Part shown: one piece after another, positions 42,102-55,585 of the stretch
Layout: every line of letters begins with the position of its first letter
Numbering within the stretch: position 1 is the stretch's first letter
Source: Candidatus Thiosymbion sp.
GTDB taxonomy: Bacteria > Pseudomonadota > Gammaproteobacteria > Chromatiales > Chromatiaceae
DNA: 64,000 nucleotides
Assembly: GCA_018435665.1 (NCBI GenBank)
Contig: JAHDND010000036.1
Span: 60,083 to 124,082 of the forward strand
Reading direction: 5' to 3'
The notes under the pieces: model-generated
What the model was told of the DNA's origin: nothing
Databases searched by the model: none
Seen by the model: only the letters and a program-made list of their open reading frames with translations
Translations under genes and position numbers: made by a program

Positions 42102-42104
42102 GCC

Positions 42105-45100
42105 ATGAACCTCTCGGAACTGTTCATCCGCCGGCCAGTGATGACCACCCTGGTCATGCTGGCCCTGCTGCTGTTCGGGCTCATCGCCTACGACCGGCTG
42201 CCGATTAGCAACCTGCCGACGGTGGATTTTCCCACCATCAGCGTCACCGCCAAGCTGCCGGGGGCCAACCCGGAGATCATGGCCGCCGCCGTCGCCCTGC
42301 CCCTGGAGAAGCAATTCGCCTCCATCAGCGGCATCGATTCCATGACCTCGACCTCGTCCCTGGGGACGACCACCATCAACGTCCAGTTCGCCCTGTCGCG
42401 GAACATCGACGCGGCGGCCCAGGACATCAGCGCCGCCATCGCCGCCGCCCTGGGCGTGCTGCCGCCAGAGATGCCCAATCCGCCGACCTTCGTCAAGGTC
42501 AACCCGGCGGACATGCCGGTGATGATACTGGCCCTGACCTCGGCGACCCTGCCCCTCACCACCCTCTCGGACCTGGGAGAGAGCCTGATCATCGCCAGCC
42601 TGTCCATGCTTGAGGGGGTGGGCAAGATCGACCTGGCGCCGCCCCAGAAGTACGCCGTGCGGGTCCAGGTGAACCCGGACGCCCTGGCCCACCGCGGCAT
42701 CGGCATCGACGAGGTGGCGGAGGCTCTAAGCGCGGGCAACGTCAATCTCCCCGGGGGCACCCTGGACGGTCCGGTAAGCGCCCATACCCTCAATCCCGAA
42801 GGCCGGCTGTTGGACGCCGCGGCCTTCCGCGACCTGGTGGTGCGCTATCAGGGCGGCAACCCGGTGCGCCTCTCGGACCTGGGCAAGGTGGTGGACGGGG
42901 TGGAACTGGACCACACCCGCGCCCGGTCCCTCAAGGACGGCCAGGTCCGTGACGCGGTTTTCATCATGGTGCGCAAACAGGCGGGGGCCAACGCCGTGCG
43001 TCTGACGGACGCCATCAAGGCCCGGCTGCCGGGGCTGGCGGCGGCCCTGCCCGGGGCGGCGACCCTGGAGCTCTTCTACGACCAGAGCGACTTCATCCGC
43101 GAGTCGGTGGTGGATGTCCAGCTCACCATGACCCTGACCCTGGTCCTGGTGGTGGCGGTGATCTTCATCTTCATCCGCGCCTGGCGCCCGACCCTCATCC
43201 CCAGCCTGGTGATCCCCCTGGCGATCATCGCCACCTTCATCGTCATGGCCTTGCTGGGCTACAGCCTCAACACCCTGTCGCTGATGGCCCTGACCCTGTC
43301 CATCGGCTTCGTGGTGGACGACGCCATCGTGGTGCTGGAAAACATCATCCGCCGCATGGAGGCGGGCGAGGGTGCCCTGGAGGCGGCCCTGCGCGGCAGC
43401 CGCGAGATCGGATTCACCGTGCTGTCGATGACCATCTCCCTGGCGGCGGTCTTCATCCCCATCCTCTTCATGGAGGGCATCCTCGGCCGCCTGTTCCGGG
43501 AGTTCGCGGTGGCCATCACCGCCGCCATCCTGCTCTCCGGCTTCCTGTCCCTTAGCCTGACGCCCATGCTGGCGAGCCGCCTGCTCGGCTCCCGGGCGGG
43601 GTCCCCGACTGGGTCTGGGCTGGGGGCCGGGGGGGATGCGGGGGCGGGGTCCGGGTTGGGTTCCGGGGCGGAGTCGGGGGCAGGTTCCGGGCTGGAGTCC
43701 GGGGTCCCCGCCGCCAAGCCCCAGCGCAGGCCGGGACGGCTGTCGTGGTTCTTCGAACGGGGCTTCGCCCGCCTGACCCAGGGCTACGGCCGGGCACTGA
43801 GTCTGGCCCTGCGCCACCGCGGCCTGATGCTAGGCCTGACCCTGGCAACGGTGGCCGGCACCGTCCTGCTCTTCCGGGACCTGCCCAAGGGCTTCATCCC
43901 CACCCAGGACCAGGCCTTCTTCCGCATCTTCTCCCAGGTGGACGACCGCACATCCTTCGCCGACATGGTCCGCTACCAGGAGCGGCTCAACACCGTGCTG
44001 CTGGCGGACCCGGACATAAGCACCGCCAACGTGGCCTCCACGGTCGGCTTCATCAGCGACAACGCCGGCCTCGCCTTCCTTAGCCTGCCCCCCGCCGCCG
44101 AGCGGGAGCACTCGGTGGACGAGATCATCGCCCGCCTGCGGCCGCAACTGAACGCCATCCCCGGCCTCAACGTCTCCCTGGTCAACCCGCCCCTGATCAC
44201 CATCGGTTCCCGCCTTACCAGCGCCCAGTGGCAGCTCGCCCTCCAGGGCAACGACCTGGGGGACTTGCAGCATTACGGGGCCCTGATGGAGGAGCGCCTC
44301 AAGGGCCTGGGCGATCTGATCGACGTCAAGTCGGACCTCCAGGTGCGCCAGCCGCGGGTGGAGATCCAGATCGACCGCGACCAGGCCTCCGCCCTGGGGC
44401 TGACCCTGCGCCAGATCCAGGACGCCTTCTACTCGGCCTATGGCCAGCGCCAGGTCTCGACCATCTACGCCGCCGCCAACTATTACTACGTCATCCTGGA
44501 GTTGGACCCGGCCCACCGGCAGGACCCGAACGCCCTGGAGGCCCTCTACCTGCGGGCCCGGGGCGGCGAGCTGGTGCCCCTGCGGGCGGTGGCGAGCCTC
44601 ACCGAGACGGTGGCCCCGCGCAGCGTCAATCACCTGGGGCAACTGCCCTCCGCCACCATCTCCTTCAACCTCAAGCCCCAGGCCGCCATCGGCCCGGTGA
44701 TCCTGGAGATCGAGCGCCTCGCCCAGGAGACCCTGCCCGCCGGGGTCCACGCCGTCTTCCAGGGCACGGCCCAGGCCTTCCAGACCTCCCTGGAGAGCAT
44801 GGGCTTCCTGCTGATCATCACCCTGCTGGTGATCTACATGGTCCTGGGGGTGCTCTACGAGAGCTTCCTCCACCCCCTGACCATCCTCACCGCCCTGCCC
44901 CTGGCGGGCTTCGGCGCCCTGGCGGCCTTGAAACTGCTGGGTCTGGAGCTGGACATGTACGCCTACGTGGGCATCATCATGCTCATCGGCATCGTCAAGA
45001 AGAACGGCATCATGATGGTGGACTTCGCCCTGGAGGCGGAGCGCGCCCGGGGCCTGAGCAGCCGGGAGGCCATCCACGCCGCCTGCCTGACGCGCTTCCG

Positions 45101-45365
45101 GCCGATCATGATGACCACCCTCGCCGCCCTCTTCGGCACCCTACCCATCGCCATCGGCTGGGGCGCCGGGGGCGAGGCGCGCCAGTCCCTGGGGGTGGCG
45201 GTGGTGGGCGGGCTGCTCTTCTCCCAGCTCCTGACCCTGTTCGTGACGCCGGTCTTCTACCTCTACGTGGACCAATTCTCCCGCTGGCTGGCGGGGCGGC
45301 GCGGTAGCAAAGGTGGAATGGCGGACTTAAACGGTCGGGAGGAGGGTGAGGGGGTGAGCCGATGA
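42105..45365 (+). CDS. RND-family efflux pump, HAE1/MdtBC-like
   Basis: This 1086-residue inner membrane pump exports drugs or hydrophobic compounds using proton motive force. It begins MNLSELFIRRPVMTTLVMLA and has 12 expected helices in two halves. The proton-relay aspartates are in IGFVVDDAIVVLENIIRRME and the lysine is in GIVKKNGIMMVDFALEAERA. NPEGRLLDAAAFRDLVV and the porter domains resemble MdtB/MdtC. Residues about 497-543, between helices 6 and 7, are a glycine/serine-rich insertion of repeats such as GSGLGAGG and GAGSGLGSG, absent from AcrB and MdtB. It is cotranscribed with the adaptor. Confidence 0.93.
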   Translation: MNLSELFIRRPVMTTLVMLALLLFGLIAYDRLPISNLPTVDFPTISVTAKLPGANPEIMAAAVALPLEKQFASISGIDSMTSTSSLGTTTINVQFALSRNIDAAAQDISAAIAAALGVLPPEMPNPPTFVKVNPADMPVMILALTSATLPLTTLSDLGESLIIASLSMLEGVGKIDLAPPQKYAVRVQVNPDALAHRGIGIDEVAEALSAGNVNLPGGTLDGPVSAHTLNPEGRLLDAAAFRDLVVRYQGGNPVRLSDLGKVVDGVELDHTRARSLKDGQVRDAVFIMVRKQAGANAVRLTDAIKARLPGLAAALPGAATLELFYDQSDFIRESVVDVQLTMTLTLVLVVAVIFIFIRAWRPTLIPSLVIPLAIIATFIVMALLGYSLNTLSLMALTLSIGFVVDDAIVVLENIIRRMEAGEGALEAALRGSREIGFTVLSMTISLAAVFIPILFMEGILGRLFREFAVAITAAILLSGFLSLSLTPMLASRLLGSRAGSPTGSGLGAGGDAGAGSGLGSGAESGAGSGLESGVPAAKPQRRPGRLSWFFERGFARLTQGYGRALSLALRHRGLMLGLTLATVAGTVLLFRDLPKGFIPTQDQAFFRIFSQVDDRTSFADMVRYQERLNTVLLADPDISTANVASTVGFISDNAGLAFLSLPPAAEREHSVDEIIARLRPQLNAIPGLNVSLVNPPLITIGSRLTSAQWQLALQGNDLGDLQHYGALMEERLKGLGDLIDVKSDLQVRQPRVEIQIDRDQASALGLTLRQIQDAFYSAYGQRQVSTIYAAANYYYVILELDPAHRQDPNALEALYLRARGGELVPLRAVASLTETVAPRSVNHLGQLPSATISFNLKPQAAIGPVILEIERLAQETLPAGVHAVFQGTAQAFQTSLESMGFLLIITLLVIYMVLGVLYESFLHPLTILTALPLAGFGALAALKLLGLELDMYAYVGIIMLIGIVKKNGIMMVDFALEAERARGLSSREAIHAACLTRFRPIMMTTLAALFGTLPIAIGWGAGGEARQSLGVAVVGGLLFSQLLTLFVTPVFYLYVDQFSRWLAGRRGSKGGMADLNGREEGEGVSR

Positions 45366-45563
45366 GTCCTCGCATCCTGGCTGCCTGGACCGCTTCAAGG
45401 GTGGTGTCCTTCACCCCGGCCGGATCCCTGGCATCCTGGCGCCTCTTCACGAGCGGCTTACTTCACCCCGGCCGATGCCAGGACCTGGTCCACAGGCTCC
45501 CGTCAAGGCGACGGCCAACATCGGCGTCCAACGGCTGCCCGCGACTTTGACAGGTTGACTTTC

Positions 45564-46190
45564 ATGGCCTTTTCGCTGCTAGGTCACGCCTTTCCCTTCG
45601 GCCGGTTGCTGGAGCGGCAATTCGCTCTGCTGATCCAGGCCGCCGGGGAGCTCCAGACCCTGCTGGCTGACCCGGCGACCGCGGGGGCGGCGGCGGGCCG
45701 GGTGCGGGACCTGGAGCAGACGGCGCGCCTGACCTTCCGCGCCATCGGCCGGGAGCTGGGCCTGACCCGCCTGCTGCCCCTGGAGCGCTCCGATCTCCAC
45801 GCCCTGAGCCTGGCCCTGGAGGAGACCACCCGCGCCCTGGTGGCGGTGGCGGCCCGGGCCGGCCTCTACGGCTTCACCGCCCCGCGCCCCGCGGCCAGCT
45901 CCCTGGCGGGCAGTCTGACGGAGATGCTGGAACTGGCGGCGCTCATGCTGGCCAAGCTGCGGCGCGGAGAACCCATCCTGGCGGAGGTCGCCGCCGTGGA
46001 GCGGCTCACCGAGGAGAGCGACAGCCTGCTGCTGGTGGCCCTGGGCGAGCTTTACGAGGAGGAGGCGGAGGCGACCAACCCCCTGCCCCTGCTGCGCTGG
46101 TCACACCTCCTTGACCGCCTGGAGACGGCCCTCGATGGGGCCGGGCGCATCGCCGGCATCCTGGAATCCCTGGTCATCAAGCACGCCTGA
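45564..46190 (+). CDS. PhoU-like DUF47 family protein
   Basis: The 208-residue, mostly helical product resembles DUF47/YkaA proteins: FGRLLERQFALLIQAAGELQ, LERSDLHALSLALEETTRAL, and the typical end GRIAGILESLVIKHA. Relatives usually accompany Pit-type phosphate transporters and are thought to regulate them, but no transporter gene is nearby. The ATG at 45564 is preferred over a TTG at 45555. It is separated from the RND pump gene by about 200 bases without a gene. Confidence 0.75.
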   Translation: MAFSLLGHAFPFGRLLERQFALLIQAAGELQTLLADPATAGAAAGRVRDLEQTARLTFRAIGRELGLTRLLPLERSDLHALSLALEETTRALVAVAARAGLYGFTAPRPAASSLAGSLTEMLELAALMLAKLRRGEPILAEVAAVERLTEESDSLLLVALGELYEEEAEATNPLPLLRWSHLLDRLETALDGAGRIAGILESLVIKHA

Positions 46191-46242
46191 GCGCTTGCCC
46201 CTTCCTCCCTGACGGGGAGGGGCTCGGGAGAGGTGAACTGAA

Positions 46243-46320
46243 GGGCTTCCCCCGCCACGGGCAGGCATCCGGGCACTGTCTGGGCTTCCCACTCGACGGG
46301 CAGGCATCGGGCTGCGGTCC
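46243..46320. repeat. 39-bp tandem duplication
   Basis: Two units beginning GGGCTTCCC at 46243 and 46282 share GGGCAGGCATC. They lie in the gap between the DUF47 gene and the hybrid kinase gene. Confidence 0.65.
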
Positions 46321-46455
46321 GCGATGGCTGGCTGGGTTTTCCCGGGAAATGCGGGCAAAATAGCCGGTGTGGCAGGATCGCGGCCCCTGCCCGTCCGTCC
46401 CTACCCCCCTTGGCATACCAGCCTACCTGCTTGGCCCGGAGTGGCCGATCGAGCC

Positions 46456-49521
<3,066 letters not shown>

Positions 49522-49560
49522 GCGGAGAACTTCAGTCCCAGTTGTAGGCCCCCGGGCGGC

Positions 49561-50202
49561 TCAATGGGCGGGCAGGGTGCCCCAGATGCGCGTGATCGCG
49601 GTAATGATGAACTGCACGCCGATGGCCAGGGTAAAGAGGCCCATCACCTTGATCAGGACGCTCATGCCCACCTCGCCGAGGAATTTCATCAAGCCGATCG
49701 CGAAGAAGAAGATCAGGAAGATGATCGCCGTCATGAGACAGATGGCGAGGAACAGGGGCAGGGAGGAGTGGGACTCCGCCGCCTGGTGGCTGAAGAGGGT
49801 GACCGTGGCGATGGTGCCGGCGCCGGTGGTCAGCGGTAAGGTCACCGGGACGATCATGTTCGTGATCAGGGTGGTGCGATCCAGGGCGTGCTTTTCGAGC
49901 TGTTTGCCCTGGACGTCGCCGGCCCCCTTGGCGTTGAGCATGCTCATGCCGGTTCCGCCCAGCAGGATGCCTCCCGCGATCTGAAAGGCGCTGATGCTGA
50001 TACCAAAGAAGTCGAGGATGGCCAGACCCGCCAGCATGCTGGTGATCATGACGATGAAGGCTCCCAGGGTACCGAGAATGACCAGCTTGAGGCTTTGCAG
50101 CCGGGTCAGGCCGATGCTCAGGGCCAGAAAGGGCGCCAGGGCCGGGAAGTTGTTCGCCACCGCGAACAGGCCCAGCAGATAGTGCTGGATACTGTGTTCC
50201 AT
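49561..50202 (-). CDS. MarC family integral membrane protein
   Basis: The 213-residue product has six hydrophobic segments and family landmarks FFGISISAFQIAGGILLGGT near residues 66-85 and NMIVPVTLPLTTGAGTIATV near residues 114-133. MarC/YchE/YhgN proteins sit in the inner membrane; despite the name their function is unproven. It lies downstream of dnaJ on the minus strand, without an evident functional link. Confidence 0.9.
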   Translation of the reverse strand: MEHSIQHYLLGLFAVANNFPALAPFLALSIGLTRLQSLKLVILGTLGAFIVMITSMLAGLAILDFFGISISAFQIAGGILLGGTGMSMLNAKGAGDVQGKQLEKHALDRTTLITNMIVPVTLPLTTGAGTIATVTLFSHQAAESHSSLPLFLAICLMTAIIFLIFFFAIGLMKFLGEVGMSVLIKVMGLFTLAIGVQFIITAITRIWGTLPAH

Positions 50203-50285
50203 CGGGTTATGGCCTCGTTGAAGGGTTGAGAGACCTTGCCGCCGCCCGGCGCGTTCGGGGCAGGTTCTCTGGCTTTGAGCCGGGA

Positions 50286-50306
50286 AAGGCTGCTGGTGGC
50301 AGCCTT
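50286..50306 (-). terminator. hairpin at the end of dnaJ
   Basis: AAGGCTGC and GCAGCCTT form an 8-bp stem with a 5-base loop overlapping the dnaJ stop codon. Only TTTCCC-type bases follow on the minus strand, so termination would be weak or protein-assisted. Confidence 0.5.
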
Positions 50307-51426
50307 AAAAACCCATCTTTTCGAAGAAGCCCTTGACCCCGTCCAGCCAGGAATGGGACTGGGGGCTGTGCTTGTCGCCGCCGGCGGTGACGGATTCGTC
50401 GAACTCCCGTAGCAGTTCCTTCTGGCGCTCGGTGAGGTTGACCGGGGTCTCCACCAGGACCCGGCAGATGAGGTCACCGATGGCCCCGCCGCGCACCGGC
50501 TTTACCCCCTTGCCACGAATGCGGAACATCTTGCCGGTCTGGGTGCCGCCGGGAATCTTGAGCATCACCTTGCCGTCGAGGGTCGGGACTTCCATTTCGC
50601 CGCCCAGGGCGGCGGTAACGAAACCGATGGGAACCTCACAGAAGAGGTGATTGTCCTCGCGGGTAAAGATGGGGTGACGCTCGACCGCGATCTGCACATA
50701 GAGATCCCCCGGGGGGCCGCCCTGCTCCCCTGGCTCCCCTTCCCCGGCCAGGCGGATGCGATCGCCGGTGTCGACCCCGGGCGGGACCTTGACCGAGAGG
50801 GTCTTCTGCTCCTGGACCCGGCCCTGACCGCGGCAATGGACACAGGGGTCCTCGATGCGGGTCCCGGTGCCCCGACACTGGGGACAGGTCTGCTGGATGG
50901 AGAAAAAACCCTGCTGCATGCGCACCTGACCCAGACCATTGCAGGTAGTGCAGGTGCGCGGCTTGGTGCCGGGCTTGGCCCCGGTGCCGCCGCAATGATG
51001 GCACTCCACCAGAGTGGGGATGCGGATCTTGACCTCCTTGCCGGCCACCGCGTCTTCCAGGCTGAGATTGAGGTCATAGCGCAGATCCGCGCCGCGGTGG
51101 ACGCGCCGACCCCCGCCCCGGCCGCCGCCGAAGATGTCGCCAAAGACATCGCCGAAGATGTCGCCAAAGCCACCCGCCGGGCCCTGACCGAAGCCCCCCT
51201 CGGCATCGACCCCGGCATGACCGAACTGATCATAGGCCGAGCGTTTGCGGGCATCCGTGAGGATCTCGTAGGCTTGCTTGGCCTCCTTGAACTTCTGTTC
51301 CCCCTCCGGGCCGGGGTTACGGTCCGGATGGTATTTCATGGCCAGGCGCCGGTAGGCCTTCTTGATATCGGCCTCGCTGGCGTTGCGGGGGACCCCAAGG
51401 ACTTCGTAGTAATCGCGTTTGGACAT
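50305..51426 (-). CDS. dnaJ: chaperone protein DnaJ
   Basis: DnaJ delivers substrates to DnaK and stimulates its ATPase. The 373-residue product has the J-domain with HPD ([20 protein letters not shown]), a Gly/Phe region ([20 protein letters not shown]), four zinc-binding C-x2-C-x-G-x-G repeats starting at [12 protein letters not shown], and the C-terminal substrate domains. It follows dnaK after 140 bases that hold a hairpin. Confidence 0.98.
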   Translation of the reverse strand: MSKRDYYEVLGVPRNASEADIKKAYRRLAMKYHPDRNPGPEGEQKFKEAKQAYEILTDARKRSAYDQFGHAGVDAEGGFGQGPAGGFGDIFGDVFGDIFGGGRGGGRRVHRGADLRYDLNLSLEDAVAGKEVKIRIPTLVECHHCGGTGAKPGTKPRTCTTCNGLGQVRMQQGFFSIQQTCPQCRGTGTRIEDPCVHCRGQGRVQEQKTLSVKVPPGVDTGDRIRLAGEGEPGEQGGPPGDLYVQIAVERHPIFTREDNHLFCEVPIGFVTAALGGEMEVPTLDGKVMLKIPGGTQTGKMFRIRGKGVKPVRGGAIGDLICRVLVETPVNLTERQKELLREFDESVTAGGDKHSPQSHSWLDGVKGFFEKMGF

Positions 51427-51465
51427 GGCGGTCGGGACTTCAGGTTTGCCGGTGGCGGATGAACA

Positions 51466-51496
51466 ACGGCCACCGCGAGGGATATCGGGTGGCCGT
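51466..51496 (-). promoter_or_regulatory. hairpin between dnaK and dnaJ
   Basis: ACGGCCACC and GGTGGCCGT form a 9-bp stem around a 13-base loop, 40 bases before the dnaJ start. No T-run follows. It may lower dnaJ relative to dnaK or stabilise the mRNA, as seen in other dnaKJ operons. Confidence 0.45.
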
Positions 51497-51566
51497 GATG
51501 GCCCGTTCAGGGACCAGCCGGCGCCGCCCCGACGCAGGATCGAGGGCCGCGCCGCTCAGCGCCAGG

Positions 51567-53510
51567 TTACTTCCGGTCGTCCTTGACCTCCTCGAACTCG
51601 GCGTCGACCACGTCGTCGCCGCCGGCCTTCTTCTCGCCGCCCGCCGCGCCGGCGTGACCCCCGGGGCCGGCCTGACCGGCGCCGGCGTCACCCTGCTGGG
51701 AATAGAGGCGCTCGGCCATCTTGGCGGAGGCCTCGCCCAAGGCCTTGGTCAGGGACTCGATGCGATTCTTATCCTCCGACTTCATGGCCGCTTCCAGGTC
51801 CTTGATGGCGGATTCGATGCGCTCCTTCTCCCCGGACTCCATCTTGTCACCGAGCTGCTCCATGGACTTGCGGGTGGCATGGATGAGGGTGTCGGCCTGG
51901 TTGCGGGCGCCCACCAGCTCGTGGAAGCGGCGGTCCTCCTCGGCATGGGCCTCGGCGTCCTTGACCATGCGCTTGATCTCCTCATCGGAGATGCCCGAGG
52001 AGGCCTTGATGACGATGGTCTGCTGCTTGCCGGTGGCCTTGTCCTTGGCGGAGACGTTGAGGATGCCGTTGGCGTCGATGTCGAACTTAACCTCGATCTG
52101 GGGCATGCCGCGGGGCGCCGGAGGGATGTCGCTCAGATCGAACCGCCCCAGGGACTTGTTGGCGGAGGCCTGCTCGCGCTCGCCCTGGAGGACGTGGACG
52201 GTGACCGCGGTCTGGTTGTCGTCGGCGGTGGAGAAGACCTGCTGGGCCGAGGTGGGGATGGTGGTGTTCTTCTCGATGAGCTTGGTCATGACCCCGCCCA
52301 GGGTCTCGATGCCGAGGGACAGGGGGGTGACGTCGAGGAGCAGCACATCCTTGACCTGACCGCCGAGCACGCCGCCCTGGATGGCGGCGCCCACGGCCAC
52401 CGCCTCGTCGGGGTTGACGTCCTTGCGTGGGGCCTTGCCGAAGAACTCCTGCACCTTGGCCTGGACCATGGGCATGCGAGTCTGGCCACCGACCAGGATG
52501 ACCTCGTTGATCTCCCCGGCACCGAGGCCGGCGTCCTTGAGGGCGGTGCGACAGGGTCCGATGGTCCGCTCCACCAGGTCCTCGACCAGGGATTCCAGCT
52601 TGGCCCGGGTCAGCTTGACGTTGAGGTGCTTGGGCCCGGTCTGGTCGGCGGTGATGTAGGGCAGGTTGATGTCGGTCTGCTGGCTGGAGCTGAGCTCGAT
52701 CTTGGCCTTCTCGGCGCCCTCCTTGAGGCGCTGAAGGGCCAGGGGATCCTTGCGCAGGTCCATGCCCTGCTCCTTCTGAAAGATCTCCACCAGGTGGTCG
52801 ATGATGCGCTTATCGAAGTCCTCGCCACCGAGGAAGGTGTCACCGTTGGTGGACAGGACCTCGAACTGGTGCTCGCCCTCGATCTCAGCGATCTCGATGA
52901 TGGAGATATCGAAGGTGCCACCGCCCAGGTCGAAGACCGCGATCTTCTGGTCGCCGCGCTGCTTGTCCATGCCATAGGCCAGGGAGGCGGCGGTGGGCTC
53001 ATTGATGATGCGCTTGACGTCGAGGCCGGCGATGCGCCCGGCGTCCTTGGTCGCCTGGCGTTGGGAGTCGTTGAAGTAGGCGGGCACGGTGATGACGGCC
53101 TCCCGCACCTCTTCGCCCAGGTAGTCCTCGGCGGTCTTCTTCATCTTTTGCAGGATCTTGGCCGAGATCTCCGGCGGGGCCATCTTCTTGCCGTGGACCT
53201 CTACCCAGGCGTCGCCGTTATCGGCGCGGGCGATCTTATAGGGCACCATGCCCATGTCCTTCTTGACCACGTCATCCTCGAAGCGGCGACCGATGAGGCG
53301 CTTGATGGCGAAGAGGGTGTTCTGCGGGTTGGTGACCGCCTGACGCTTGGCGGACTGACCGACCAGGACCTCGTTGTCCCCGGTGAAGGCGACGATGGAG
53401 GGGGTGGTGCGATCGCCCTCCGCGTTTTCGATGACCTTGACCTTGTCACCCTCCATGATGGCGACGCAGGAGTTGGTGGTGCCCAAGTCGATACCGATGA
53501 TTTTTCCCAT
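51567..53510 (-). CDS. dnaK: chaperone protein DnaK
   Basis: DnaK is the Hsp70 chaperone. The 647-residue product has the ATPase domain ([50 protein letters not shown]), the linker [19 protein letters not shown], the substrate domain, and a glycine/alanine-rich lid tail ending [10 protein letters not shown]. The ATG at 53510 is used, with GGAG ten bases upstream; a TTG two codons earlier is unlikely. A sigma32-like promoter lies about 60 bases upstream. Its order grpE-dnaK-dnaJ is standard. Confidence 0.98.
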   Translation of the reverse strand: MGKIIGIDLGTTNSCVAIMEGDKVKVIENAEGDRTTPSIVAFTGDNEVLVGQSAKRQAVTNPQNTLFAIKRLIGRRFEDDVVKKDMGMVPYKIARADNGDAWVEVHGKKMAPPEISAKILQKMKKTAEDYLGEEVREAVITVPAYFNDSQRQATKDAGRIAGLDVKRIINEPTAASLAYGMDKQRGDQKIAVFDLGGGTFDISIIEIAEIEGEHQFEVLSTNGDTFLGGEDFDKRIIDHLVEIFQKEQGMDLRKDPLALQRLKEGAEKAKIELSSSQQTDINLPYITADQTGPKHLNVKLTRAKLESLVEDLVERTIGPCRTALKDAGLGAGEINEVILVGGQTRMPMVQAKVQEFFGKAPRKDVNPDEAVAVGAAIQGGVLGGQVKDVLLLDVTPLSLGIETLGGVMTKLIEKNTTIPTSAQQVFSTADDNQTAVTVHVLQGEREQASANKSLGRFDLSDIPPAPRGMPQIEVKFDIDANGILNVSAKDKATGKQQTIVIKASSGISDEEIKRMVKDAEAHAEEDRRFHELVGARNQADTLIHATRKSMEQLGDKMESGEKERIESAIKDLEAAMKSEDKNRIESLTKALGEASAKMAERLYSQQGDAGAGQAGPGGHAGAAGGEKKAGGDDVVDAEFEEVKDDRK

Positions 53511-53570
53511 GCTCAATGTTCTCCGAAACTGGTGGATGGCGCGCCGGGTGGGCGTGCCTGATGCCGCGGC

Positions 53571-53599
53571 AGATGGGGGGACCCCCCGCAGGTTTAAAG
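53571..53599 (-). promoter_or_regulatory. sigma32-type heat-shock promoter of dnaK
   Basis: On the minus strand CTTTAAA (53593-53599) and CCCCATCT (53571-53578) are separated by 14 bases. This is close to the RpoH consensus CTTGAAA and CCCCAT with a 13-17 base spacer. It predicts transcription starting around 53563 and reading dnaK. Confidence 0.75.
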
Positions 53600-53672
53600 G
53601 CGGCGATCGGGTTAATGCGTGATTGGTTGACCCCGGTCAGGAAGCCTTGTGGCTCAGCTTGCCACCCAGCGC

Positions 53673-54398
53673 TCAACCGGCGCTGGAGACGATCACCAGG
53701 GCCGGGCGGACCAGACGACCGTTGAGGACATACCCCTTCTGGACGACGGTGGTCACGGTATTGGGCGGCACCTCGGCGCTGGGCTGGAGGGTCATGGCCT
53801 GGTGATACTCCGGGTTGAAGGGCTCCCCCCGGGGATCGAGCCGCTCGACGCCGAAGCGACTCATCACATCCGCCAGTTGCTTGAGGGTCAGGTCCGTCCC
53901 TTCCCGCAGGCTGGCCAGATCGGCCTTCTCGTTGCTGGCGGCCTCCAGGGCCAGCTCCAGGCTGTCGCGAACCCCCACCAGGTCCTTGACGAAGCTGTCG
54001 AGGGCGTATTTGTGGGCCTTCTCCAACTCGAGGGCATGGCGCCGGCGCAGGTTTTCCATCTCGGCGCGGGTACGCAGCAACTGGTCCCAGTGATCATCGG
54101 CCTTGGCGCGGGCGTCCTCCAGCAGGGCCGCCAGATTGACGCCCGACTGTTCACCGGCCCCGCCCGCCGCCTGGGGCCTGGCCGCACCCCCCTCGGCGCT
54201 CGACGCCGACGCGAACGGATTGGGCTCACTCGCCGGCGGCGCCTCGTCCGGGGCCGCGGCGTTGGCCGCGGGGTCGGCGGGCGGCGCGACCTGGGCGTCA
54301 GCCCTGACCTCGGTCTTCACCTCTACCCGGTAGTCGGACGCGGGGCCGGGGGCGGGGGCGTTTCCGCTGGGTGGTACCTGTTCCTCTGCCATTGCCAT
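53673..54398 (-). CDS. grpE: nucleotide exchange factor GrpE
   Basis: GrpE releases ADP from DnaK. The 241-residue product has a long low-complexity N-terminal extension (Ala/Pro/Glu-rich to about residue 80), the dimerising coiled coil (RTRAEMENLRRRHALELEKA) and the C-terminal beta domain (FNPEYHQAMTLQPSAEVPPN, GYVLNGRLVRPALVIV). The start is one of several close ATGs (54398 or 54392) after a strong AGGAGGT site. It lies between hrcA and dnaK. Confidence 0.95.
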   Translation of the reverse strand: MAMAEEQVPPSGNAPAPGPASDYRVEVKTEVRADAQVAPPADPAANAAAPDEAPPASEPNPFASASSAEGGAARPQAAGGAGEQSGVNLAALLEDARAKADDHWDQLLRTRAEMENLRRRHALELEKAHKYALDSFVKDLVGVRDSLELALEAASNEKADLASLREGTDLTLKQLADVMSRFGVERLDPRGEPFNPEYHQAMTLQPSAEVPPNTVTTVVQKGYVLNGRLVRPALVIVSSAG

Positions 54399-54452
54399 CA
54401 TCACCTCCTGACCGGGATGCAAGGGGGCTAGCCTTCACCCCGGATCTGCACT

Positions 54453-55499
54453 TCAACCATGTTTGAGGGCGGCGCCGAGGAGGCGCGCCGTTACGTCGAC
54501 GATCGGGATCACCCGCGGGTAGTTCATGCGCGCCGGGCCGATGACGCCCAGGACCCCGATCACCTTGCCATCGATGTGGTAGGGGGCGCCCACCAGGCTG
54601 CACCCGCCCAGGACCTCGTAACCCGACTCCTCGCCGACGAAGATCTGCACGCCTTCGGCCTCGATACAGCGATCCAGCAGGTGCAGGATCTGCCGCTTCT
54701 CGGTGAAGGCCTCGAAGAGTTGCTTGAGGCGCTCCAGGTTGGCGAGTTCGGCGAAATCCATGAGATTGGTCTGCCCCGCCACGTAGAGATCATCCTTGTC
54801 CTCGGCCACCTCCACCACCTGCCGGGCCAGATCCAGGGCCTGGCGTACCAGCCGGTCCAGGCGGTCGTGGGTGTGGCGCATCTCCTCCAGGAGCCGTTGC
54901 CGAACCTCGCGCATGTCTCGTCCCAGAAAGAGGGCGTTGAGGTAGTTGGCGGCCTGCTCCAGTTGCGAGGGGCTGTAGCGCTCATCGGTGTGGATGACCC
55001 GGTTGTGGACCTCGCCCTCGTCGGTCACCAGGATGGCCAGCACCCGGTCCCCGGAGAGGGGCAGGAACTCGATCTGGCGGAAGGCGTTGCGCTCGCGGCG
55101 CGGCAACATCACCACCCCGGCGAGACGGGTCACGCCAGAGAGAAGCTGGGAGGCGGTCGCGATCAGGGCCGCCGAGTCGTCCAGGGCGGCAAAGCGCCGG
55201 CGCATCTCGTCCACCTCATCCGCCGCGGGCGGTTTGACCGTCAGCAGGGTATCGAGGAAGAGGCGATAGCCCGATACCGTCGGCACCCGTCCCGAGGAGG
55301 TATGGGGCGAGGTCACCAGGCCCAGCTCCTCCAGGTCGGACATGACGTTACGGACCGTGGCCGGGCTCAGCTCCAGCCCCGTGTCCTTGGCCAGGGTACG
55401 GGAACCCACGGGCTGACCGTCGCGGATATACCGCTCCACCAGCGCCTTAAGGAAGTGCAAGGCCCGGTCACTGACCGGATTGTCAGTCTTCGCCGTCAC
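54453..55499 (-). CDS. hrcA: heat-inducible transcription repressor HrcA
   Basis: HrcA represses heat-shock genes by binding CIRCE operators and needs GroEL for activity. The 348-residue product has a winged-helix N-terminus (ALHFLKALVERYIRDGQPVG, LSPATVRNVMSDLEELGLVT, SGRVPTVSGYRLFLDTLL) and a C-terminal GAF-like domain (IFVGEESGYEVLGGCSLVGA). The GTG at 55499 is chosen, with GAGGG six bases upstream; the frame upstream runs into the operator region. A CIRCE element lies 52 bases upstream, so autoregulation is expected. Confidence 0.96.
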   Translation of the reverse strand: MTAKTDNPVSDRALHFLKALVERYIRDGQPVGSRTLAKDTGLELSPATVRNVMSDLEELGLVTSPHTSSGRVPTVSGYRLFLDTLLTVKPPAADEVDEMRRRFAALDDSAALIATASQLLSGVTRLAGVVMLPRRERNAFRQIEFLPLSGDRVLAILVTDEGEVHNRVIHTDERYSPSQLEQAANYLNALFLGRDMREVRQRLLEEMRHTHDRLDRLVRQALDLARQVVEVAEDKDDLYVAGQTNLMDFAELANLERLKQLFEAFTEKRQILHLLDRCIEAEGVQIFVGEESGYEVLGGCSLVGAPYHIDGKVIGVLGVIGPARMNYPRVIPIVDVTARLLGAALKHG

Positions 55500-55551
55500 T
55501 TTGCACCCTCGGAATCCCGACCTCGCGCGAACGCGCGTCCTCACCACCCGA

Positions 55552-55578
55552 TTAGCACTCCCCTGGGGCGAGTGCTAA
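55552..55578. promoter_or_regulatory. CIRCE operator
   Basis: TTAGCACTC and GAGTGCTAA flank nine bases, an exact match to the CIRCE inverted repeat bound by HrcA. It begins directly after the predicted transcription start of the hrcA promoter. Confidence 0.96.
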
Positions 55579-55585
55579 AGCCGTC

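Noticed and set aside
51459..53561. 700-codon plus-strand frame opposite dnaK
   Set aside because: Antisense shadow of dnaK; the long open frame reflects GC-rich codon bias.
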